A stretch of 64,000 bases of DNA from Metabacillus litoralis (GTDB lineage: Bacteria > Bacillota > Bacilli > Bacillales > Bacillaceae), in assembly GCF_003667825.1 (NCBI RefSeq), contig NZ_CP033043.1, forward strand, positions 745,001 to 809,000, in the 5' to 3' direction. Shown here piece by piece: positions 55,088-64,000 of this stretch. The notes beneath the pieces were generated by a model. That model worked only from the letters and a program-made list of their open reading frames with translations, was not told the DNA's origin and made no database searches. Both the position numbers and the translations under genes were made by a program. Each line of letters opens with the position of its first letter. Positions within the stretch are counted from its first letter, which is position 1.

Positions 55088-56002
55088 ATGGACATCGTTG
55101 AATTACAAGTTAGTGAAGAACATAAAAATGAACGGATTGATAAGTTTTTGTCTACTTCAAACGAAGAATGGTCAAGAACACAAGTTCAAATTTGGATAAA
55201 AGATGGTTTGGTGAAGGTAAATGATAAGGCCATTAAGACGAATTACAAATGTCAAGTGAATGATAAAGTTGTTATAGAAATACCTGAACCAGAACCTCTT
55301 GATGTTGTAGCCGAAGAAATGGATCTTGATATATATTATGAGGATCAAGATGTGTTAGTTGTTAATAAACCAAAAGGAATGGTTGTTCATCCAGCACCTG
55401 GTCATATGAATGGTACACTTGTTAACGGTTTAATGGCACATTGCAAGGATCTTTCAGGGATCAATGGTGTTTTAAGACCTGGGATTGTCCATCGAATCGA
55501 CAAAGACACTTCCGGATTATTAATGGTTGCTAAGAACGATATGGCCCATGAATCTCTAGTTCAGCAGCTTGTAGACAAAACAGTAACAAGACGTTATAAA
55601 GCAATTGTACATGGTAGTATTCAACATGATCACGGAACAATCAATGCACCAATTGGACGTGATAAAACAGATCGTCAGAGTATGACGGTAACAAATGTTA
55701 GCAGTAAAGAAGCAGTCACACATTTTCATGTGTTAGAGAGATTTGATAACTTTACGTTTATAGAATGTCAGCTTGAAACTGGAAGAACCCATCAAATTCG
55801 TGTTCATATGAAGTATATAGGCTTTCCGTTAGTAGGTGATCCGAAATACGGGCCGAAAAAAACACTCGACATAAATGGACAAGCACTTCATGCAGGTATA
55901 CTAGGATTTGAACACCCTCGAACTAAAGAATATCTTGAGTTTGAAGCTCCGTTACCTAATGAGTTTGAAGAAGTTTTAAATAGTATTAAAAATAATCATT
56001 GA
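55088..56002 (+). CDS. rluD: RluD-family 23S rRNA pseudouridine synthase
   Basis: A 304-residue enzyme (YlyB in B. subtilis). An N-terminal S4 domain (~13-70) precedes the RluA-type catalytic domain with Asp138 in HRIDKDTSGLLMVAK. ECQLETGRTHQIRVHMKYIG and GDPKYG are further family motifs. It is likely to modify U1911/1915/1917-type sites of 23S rRNA; the exact sites are not readable. ATG follows the lspA stop directly. The pyr promoter begins at its stop codon. Confidence 0.92.
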   Translation: MDIVELQVSEEHKNERIDKFLSTSNEEWSRTQVQIWIKDGLVKVNDKAIKTNYKCQVNDKVVIEIPEPEPLDVVAEEMDLDIYYEDQDVLVVNKPKGMVVHPAPGHMNGTLVNGLMAHCKDLSGINGVLRPGIVHRIDKDTSGLLMVAKNDMAHESLVQQLVDKTVTRRYKAIVHGSIQHDHGTINAPIGRDKTDRQSMTVTNVSSKEAVTHFHVLERFDNFTFIECQLETGRTHQIRVHMKYIGFPLVGDPKYGPKKTLDINGQALHAGILGFEHPRTKEYLEFEAPLPNEFEEVLNSIKNNH

Positions 56003-56027
56003 CACATTTCTACATGTTTGTCATAAT
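55999..56027 (+). promoter_or_regulatory. SigA promoter of the pyr operon
   Basis: TTGACA (55999-56004) overlaps the rluD stop; a 17-bp spacer is followed by CATAAT (56022-56027). Confidence 0.8.
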
Positions 56028-56044
56028 GTAATTAACTTAATAAG

Positions 56045-56164
56045 AACCTTTAACACAGTCCCGTGAGGCTGAGAAGGAAAACGGATAAAGACCATAGTCT
56101 ATATTGGCTTAGTCTAGCTATGTCTTCGTGAACCCTCTCACAAAATCGGTGAGAGGGTTTTTCG
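56045..56164 (+). promoter_or_regulatory. PyrR attenuator 1 (pyrR leader)
   Basis: PyrR-binding loop AGTCCCGTGAGGCT at 56057-56070, flanked by CCTT/AAGG pairing, then a terminator CCCTCTCAC (56133-56141) with GTGAGAGGG (56149-56157) and Ts. UMP-bound PyrR holds the binding loop, which frees the terminator to form. Confidence 0.92.
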
Positions 56165-56185
56165 TTTTTTAAGGTTATATTTTGA

Positions 56186-56764
<579 letters not shown>

Positions 56765-56769
56765 ATAAA

Positions 56770-56888
56770 ACCCTTTTAAGAACAGTCCAGAGAGGCTGCA
56801 AAGGGGCGCACATTGGAAGGTGGTCATTTAATAATGATTGCTCGCCTCTTTGTACCTCTTTGCCTCAGTAAGCAAAGAGGTTTTTTTA
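56770..56888 (+). promoter_or_regulatory. PyrR attenuator 2 (pyrR-pyrP)
   Basis: Binding loop AGTCCAGAGAGGCT at 56784-56797 within CCCTTTT/AAAGGGG, then a terminator CCTCTTTGC (56855-56863) with GCAAAGAGG (56872-56880) and seven Ts. Confidence 0.92.
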
Positions 56889-57017
56889 TGGACATAAAAA
56901 GTGTTACATGAGTGAATGGTCGAAAAACACAATTCAAAGATTACCGCTATAATAATAAAATTACGATTCTTTCACACATTATAACTAACAAGAATGATGC
57001 ATATTGGAGGACCTAAC

Positions 57018-58298
57018 ATGAAAGAAGATCAAATTGTTTTAGACGTAAAAGATACACCAAAACCAATGACCTGGCTTGCACTTAGTTTTCAACATTTATT
57101 TGCCATGTTTGGCGCAACAATTCTAGTACCATTTTTAGTAGAGCTAGACCCAGCTGTAGCACTAATCTCAAGTGGATTAGGAACTATTGCATTCTTACTC
57201 ATTACAAAAGGTCAAGTACCAGCGTATTTAGGATCATCCTTCGCATTCATTACACCAATCATTGTGGCGAAATCAACAGCAGGTGTAGGGGCTGCGATGG
57301 TGGGGAGCTTTTTAGCAGGTCTCGTGTACGGGATTATCGCTTTAATTATCAAAGGTACAGGTCATAAATGGATAATGAAAATTCTTCCGCCGGTAGTTGT
57401 AGGACCTGTCATTATCGTTATTGGCTTGGGATTAGCAGCAACTGCGGTAGGTATGGCGACAAATAACCCTGCAGGTGATTATAGCTTAAAGCACTTCTCG
57501 GTTGCGTTGGTAACATTGCTAATTACAATTTTGTGTTCAATCTTCCTAAAAGGATTTTTCAACTTAATTCCAGTGCTCATTGGTATTGCAGGTGGGTACT
57601 TCTACTCACTAGCGATTGGAATTATTGATTTTTCAAATGTAATAGCAGCAAATTGGATTCAAGTACCAAACTTTGTTATACCATTTGTAAACTACACTCC
57701 TTCAATAACACTTGATATTGTATTACTTATGGTACCTGTTGTTGTCGTGACGATCTCTGAACATATTGGACACCAACTAGTTTTAGGAAAAGTAGTAGGA
57801 AGAGATTATATTGAAAAACCAGGTTTACATCGCTCGATTTTAGGTGATGGTGTAGCTACTATGATCGCTGCTTTAATCGGGGGACCACCGAACACAACAT
57901 ATGGTGAAAACATTGGTGTTCTGGCAATTACAAGAGTTTACAGTGTGTTTGTTATCGCAGGAGCTGCAGTATTAGCCATTCTGTTTGGATTTATTGGGAA
58001 AATATCAGCATTCATCAGTTCAATCCCGACACCTGTTATGGGTGGAGTATCCATTCTACTATTTGGTATCATCGCATCATCTGGATTGCGTATGATGATA
58101 GACAGCAAACTTGATCTTGGAAATAAACGAAATTTAATTATAGCTTCTGTTATATTAGTAATAGGAATTGGAGAAGCAACGCTTAAGATTGGAAATTTCG
58201 ACCTTCATGGGATGGCATTAGCAGCAATAATTGGTATTGTATTAAATTTAGTTCTACCTTATGATAAGGACGAATCAATTAATAATGAAACGGCATAA
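57018..58298 (+). CDS. pyrP: Uracil permease PyrP
   Basis: A 426-residue nucleobase-cation symporter-2 family transporter, proton-linked uracil uptake across the membrane, with about 14 segments. Conserved TISEHIGHQLVLGKVVGRD and the NTTYGENIGVLAITRVYS motif, with the substrate-contacting Glu, are present. ATG 57018 has TTGGAGG upstream; the eight-residue longer start is not supported. It sits between PyrR attenuators 2 and 3. Confidence 0.95.
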   Translation: MKEDQIVLDVKDTPKPMTWLALSFQHLFAMFGATILVPFLVELDPAVALISSGLGTIAFLLITKGQVPAYLGSSFAFITPIIVAKSTAGVGAAMVGSFLAGLVYGIIALIIKGTGHKWIMKILPPVVVGPVIIVIGLGLAATAVGMATNNPAGDYSLKHFSVALVTLLITILCSIFLKGFFNLIPVLIGIAGGYFYSLAIGIIDFSNVIAANWIQVPNFVIPFVNYTPSITLDIVLLMVPVVVVTISEHIGHQLVLGKVVGRDYIEKPGLHRSILGDGVATMIAALIGGPPNTTYGENIGVLAITRVYSVFVIAGAAVLAILFGFIGKISAFISSIPTPVMGGVSILLFGIIASSGLRMMIDSKLDLGNKRNLIIASVILVIGIGEATLKIGNFDLHGMALAAIIGIVLNLVLPYDKDESINNETA

Positions 58299-58309
58299 GA
58301 AAATGGCTT

Positions 58310-58428
58310 AGATCTTTTAAAGAAAAGTCCAGAGAGGCTTAAAAGGGTGTAAGGCAAACAAAGGTATTGCTATACCTTCATTTGCTCTACCTTCAAACAC
58401 CCTGATTTAGTAAATCAGGGTGTTTTTC
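58310..58428 (+). promoter_or_regulatory. PyrR attenuator 3 (pyrP-pyrB)
   Basis: Binding loop AGTCCAGAGAGGCT at 58326-58339, identical to attenuator 2. The terminator pairs AACACCCTGATTTA with TAAATCAGGGTGTT, then Ts. Confidence 0.92.
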
Positions 58429-58461
58429 TATAAAAAAAGACTTATTAAAACAAGATTATAG

Positions 58462-60657
<2,196 letters not shown>

Positions 60658-60661
<4 letters not shown>

Positions 60662-61746
60662 AAAGACAACTAATCTTAGAAGATGGAACAGTATTTTTGG
60701 GTGAGGCATTTGGAAGTGACAAGGAAAATTTCGGAGAAGTAGTATTTAACACAGGGATGACAGGATATCAAGAAATCCTCTCAGATCCATCATATTGTGG
60801 ACAAATCGTCACTTTAACTTATCCTTTAATCGGAAACTACGGTATTAACAGAGATGATTTCGAAACGATTACGCCATTTATAAACGGATTTGTTGTAAAG
60901 GAATTCTGTGACTATCCTTCTAACTGGAGAAGTGAATATACAATTGATGAGTATTTTAAAATGAAAAACATTCCTGGAATCTCAGGCGTTGATACTCGCA
61001 AGCTTACAAGAATTATTCGTATGCACGGTACATTAAAAGGAGCAATTTGCTCTGCTGATGCAAATCCAGAAGAAGTCATTAGCAAGCTAAAAGGAACGCA
61101 ACTTCCTACAGATCAAGTACAAGTTGTTTCAACAAAAACAGCATACCCAAGCCCAGGCAGAGGACATCGTGTAGTGTTAGTTGATTTTGGAATGAAGCAT
61201 GGTATTTTAAGAGAATTAAATAAACGTAACTGTGACATTGTTGTGGTACCTCATAATGTGACAGCTGAGGAAGTTTTACAATTAAACCCAGATGGTATTA
61301 TGCTTTCAAATGGACCAGGAGATCCAAAAGATGTGCCAGAAGCTATTAATATGATTAAAGGTATTCTTGGGAAGGTTCCATTGTTTGGGATTTGCTTAGG
61401 ACATCAATTGTTTGCTTTAGCATGTGGTGCTGATACAGAAAAAATGAAATTTGGACACCGAGGGTCAAACCATCCAGTTAAAGAACTAAGTACAGGTAAG
61501 GTAGATATTACATCTCAAAACCATGGTTACACAGTAAGAGAAGAATCAATCAAATCAACAGAGTTAGAAGTAACACATGTTGCATTAAATGATGGAACAG
61601 TTGAAGGGTTAAAACATAAACAAGCACCTGCATTTACAGTCCAATATCATCCGGAAGCTTCACCAGGACCGGAGGATGCAAACGGATTATTTGATCAGTT
61701 TTTAAACTTGATGATTGAAGCTAATAAGAAAGAAGGGGTTCTATAA
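60658..61746 (+). CDS. carA: Carbamoyl-phosphate synthase small subunit
   Basis: A 362-residue glutamine amidotransferase subunit (PyrAA) that delivers ammonia from glutamine to the large subunit. The N-terminal domain has [11 protein letters not shown] and [17 protein letters not shown]. The class I GATase domain has the nucleophile Cys246 in GICLGHQL and the His-Glu pair in [15 protein letters not shown] precedes the ATG. It overlaps pyrC by 4 bp and carB by 1 bp. This is the pyrimidine-linked copy, under PyrR control. Confidence 0.97.
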
Positions 61747-64000
61747 TGCCAAAACGTACAGACATCAATAAAATTCTTGTTATCGGTTCAGGTCCAATCG
61801 TCATTGGTCAAGCAGCAGAATTTGACTATGCTGGAACACAAGCATGTATCGCTTTAAAAGAAGAAGGATATGAAGTTGTTCTTGTTAACTCAAATCCAGC
61901 TACAATTATGACTGATACAGAAATTGCAGATAAAGTATATATTGAGCCTCTTACGGTTGAGTTTTTAAGCAACATTATTCGTAAAGAACGTCCAGATGCC
62001 CTTGTTCCAACTTTAGGAGGACAAACGGGTCTTAACATGGCCGTTCAATTAGCAGAGTCAGGTGTACTAGAAGAATGTGGAGTTGAAATTTTAGGTACTA
62101 AGCTTTCTGCAATCCAACAAGCAGAAGATCGTGATTTATTCAGAAGATTAATGAATGAATTAAATGAGCCTGTACCTGAAAGTGAAATTATTCATAACTT
62201 AGATGAAGCTTTTGCGTTCGTTAATCAAATCGGATATCCAGTTATCGTAAGACCTGCTTATACATTAGGTGGAACTGGTGGAGGTATTTGTGAAAATGAA
62301 GAAGAGCTTATCGAAATTGTTACAAGTGGATTAAAAAACAGCCCTGTAACACAATGTCTTCTTGAAAAAAGTATTGCTGGATTTAAAGAAATTGAATATG
62401 AAGTAATGCGTGACTCAAATGACCATGCCATTGTTGTATGTAACATGGAAAATTTTGATCCAGTAGGTGTTCATACAGGTGACTCAATCGTTTTTGCACC
62501 AAGTCAAACGTTAAGTGACCGTGAATATCAAATGCTACGAAACGTATCATTAAAGATTATCCGTGCATTGAAAATTGAAGGTGGCTGTAATGTTCAGCTA
62601 GCACTTGATCCAGACAGCTTTAAATACTACATTATTGAGGTTAACCCACGTGTGAGTAGGTCATCTGCGTTAGCTTCTAAAGCAACTGGTTATCCAATCG
62701 CTAAATTAGCAGCGAAAATTGCTGTTGGTTTAACACTAGATGAAATGAAAAACCCTGTTACAGGTAGAACGTATGCATGCTTCGAGCCAGCATTAGATTA
62801 CATCGTATCAAAAATCCCACGCTGGCCTTTTGATAAGTTTGAGTCTGCAAACCGCCATTTAGGAACTCAAATGAAAGCAACTGGCGAGGTTATGGCGATC
62901 GGTCGTACACTTGAAGAATCTCTGTTAAAAGCAGTTCGTTCACTTGAATCTGATGTAGATTATCTTCGTTTAAAAGATGCTGAACAATTCACAGACGAAC
63001 TAATTGAAAAGCGTATTCGTAAAGCTGGTGATGAGCGCCTATTTTATATCGCTGAAGCTCTTAGAAGAGGTGTTACGAAGGAAACCATTCATGAGTGGAG
63101 CCAAATTGACTTATTCTTCTTAATGAAGATTGAAAAAATTATTAGATTTGAAAAAAATCTTCAAGTAAACCCTTATGAATTAACAACCTTACAAACTGCT
63201 AAAGAAATGGGCTTTGCAGATTCTGAGATTGCTAAGCTTTGGAATACAAATGATCGTGAAGTATATGAATTAAGAAAACAAGCAGATATTATCCCAGTTT
63301 ATAAAATGGTTGATACATGTGCAGCGGAATTTGAATCTGCAACACCTTACTTCTATGGATCATACGAAGACGAAAACGAATCAATTGTAACTGAGCGTGA
63401 AAGTGTTGTTGTTTTAGGTTCAGGTCCAATCCGGATCGGTCAAGGTGTTGAGTTCGATTATGCAACGGTTCACTCTGTATGGGCAATTAAAGAAGCAGGG
63501 TATGAAGCAATCATTATAAATAACAACCCTGAAACTGTTTCAACAGATTTCAGTATTTCTGACAAGCTTTATTTTGAACCATTAACAATTGAAGATGTTA
63601 TGCATATCATCGATTTAGAAAAACCAAAAGGTGTTGTTGTTCAATTCGGTGGACAAACGGCTATTAATCTAGCGGATGAGTTACAAGCACGAGGTGTAAA
63701 AATACTTGGAACATCTTTGGAAGATTTAGATCGTGCGGAAGATCGTGATAAATTTGAACATACTTTAGCTACCCTTGGAATTCCTCAACCACTTGGAAAA
63801 ACAGCTACTTCTGTAGACCAGGCTGTGAAGATTGCAGAAAACATCGGTTATCCAGTTTTAGTAAGACCATCTTATGTACTAGGTGGACGTGCAATGGAAA
63901 TTGTTTACCAAGAGGCTGAGCTTTTACACTATATGAATAATGCAGTGAAAATCAATCCGCAACATCCTGTATTAATTGATAAATATCTAACAGGTAAAGA
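61746..64000 (+). CDS. carB: Carbamoyl-phosphate synthase large subunit, partial
   Basis: The reading frame starts [21 protein letters not shown] at 61746 and stays open to the window end, giving 751 of the usual ~1070 residues. The first ATP-grasp half (bicarbonate phosphorylation; [24 protein letters not shown] [12 protein letters not shown]) is complete. The second half, for carbamate phosphorylation, begins at [20 protein letters not shown] and is cut in its ATP-grasp domain ([11 protein letters not shown]). It works with carA. Confidence 0.95.
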   Translation, partial: MPKRTDINKILVIGSGPIVIGQAAEFDYAGTQACIALKEEGYEVVLVNSNPATIMTDTEIADKVYIEPLTVEFLSNIIRKERPDALVPTLGGQTGLNMAVQLAESGVLEECGVEILGTKLSAIQQAEDRDLFRRLMNELNEPVPESEIIHNLDEAFAFVNQIGYPVIVRPAYTLGGTGGGICENEEELIEIVTSGLKNSPVTQCLLEKSIAGFKEIEYEVMRDSNDHAIVVCNMENFDPVGVHTGDSIVFAPSQTLSDREYQMLRNVSLKIIRALKIEGGCNVQLALDPDSFKYYIIEVNPRVSRSSALASKATGYPIAKLAAKIAVGLTLDEMKNPVTGRTYACFEPALDYIVSKIPRWPFDKFESANRHLGTQMKATGEVMAIGRTLEESLLKAVRSLESDVDYLRLKDAEQFTDELIEKRIRKAGDERLFYIAEALRRGVTKETIHEWSQIDLFFLMKIEKIIRFEKNLQVNPYELTTLQTAKEMGFADSEIAKLWNTNDREVYELRKQADIIPVYKMVDTCAAEFESATPYFYGSYEDENESIVTERESVVVLGSGPIRIGQGVEFDYATVHSVWAIKEAGYEAIIINNNPETVSTDFSISDKLYFEPLTIEDVMHIIDLEKPKGVVVQFGGQTAINLADELQARGVKILGTSLEDLDRAEDRDKFEHTLATLGIPQPLGKTATSVDQAVKIAENIGYPVLVRPSYVLGGRAMEIVYQEAELLHYMNNAVKINPQHPVLIDKYLTGK

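Overview
The window is a low-GC stretch of chromosome from an endospore-forming member of the Bacillaceae. It is not Bacillus subtilis, but it is close enough that most genes can be matched by position, length and catalytic residues. Evidence for this placement is the unbroken ctaG-ylb block, the division and cell wall (dcw) cluster with the sporulation genes spoVD, spoVE, spoIIGA, sigE and sigG inserted in it, the ylm-divIVA-ileS block, and a pyr operon controlled by PyrR attenuation. No phage, insertion sequence, CRISPR array, tRNA or rRNA is visible. Species was not determined.

Layout. 0.2-10 kb: CtaG (cytochrome oxidase assembly), a DUF420 membrane protein, acetyltransferase, YtvI-like and YugN-like genes, a frameshifted LysM-CAP gene, a YlbC-like CAP protein with a CTG start, a 50-residue zinc-ribbon protein, a hotdog thioesterase, then ylbD, ylbE, a lipoprotein, ylbF and ylbG. 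10-23.5 kb: a probable csfG sporulation small RNA, rsmD-coaD, ylbJ, ylbK-ylbL, tmcAL, yceD-rpmF, a crotonase, gerR, ylbP, panE, a DUF3397 gene and bshC. 23.5-43 kb: mraZ-rsmH-ftsL-pbpB, spoVD, murE-mraY-murD-spoVE, murG-murB-divIB-ylxW-ylxX-sbp, ftsA-ftsZ. 43-46 kb: spoIIGA-sigE-sigG. 46-51 kb: ylmC, pgeF, ylmE, sepF, ylmG, ylmH, divIVA. 51-56 kb: T-box-controlled ileS, ylyA, lspA, rluD. 56-64 kb: pyrR-pyrP-pyrB-pyrC-carA-carB, with carB cut by the window end.

How the parts work together. The mur genes make and flip the peptidoglycan precursor. FtsZ, FtsA, SepF, DivIB, FtsL, PBP2B and DivIVA build and place the septum. SpoVD and SpoVE reuse the same chemistry for the spore cortex. SpoIIGA processes pro-SigE in the mother cell, SigG follows in the forespore, and GerR, YlbJ, YlyA and CsfG belong to the same programme. 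The pyr operon makes UMP, feeding UDP-sugar supply.

Regulation readable in the sequence: an array of MraZ boxes, a Spo0A-type spoIIG promoter, a sigma-F/G-type sigG promoter followed by a hairpin over its ribosome binding site, a sigma-E promoter for ylbJ, an isoleucine T-box, three PyrR attenuators, and a murE promoter nested in the spoVD terminator. Non-ATG starts are common (TTG, GTG and one CTG). I found no clearly new multi-gene system. The least explained items are a three-tier inverted-repeat structure ahead of murG, a perfect 10-bp hairpin between ftsL and pbpB, the small zinc-ribbon gene, and a 39-codon reading frame coupled to mraY.
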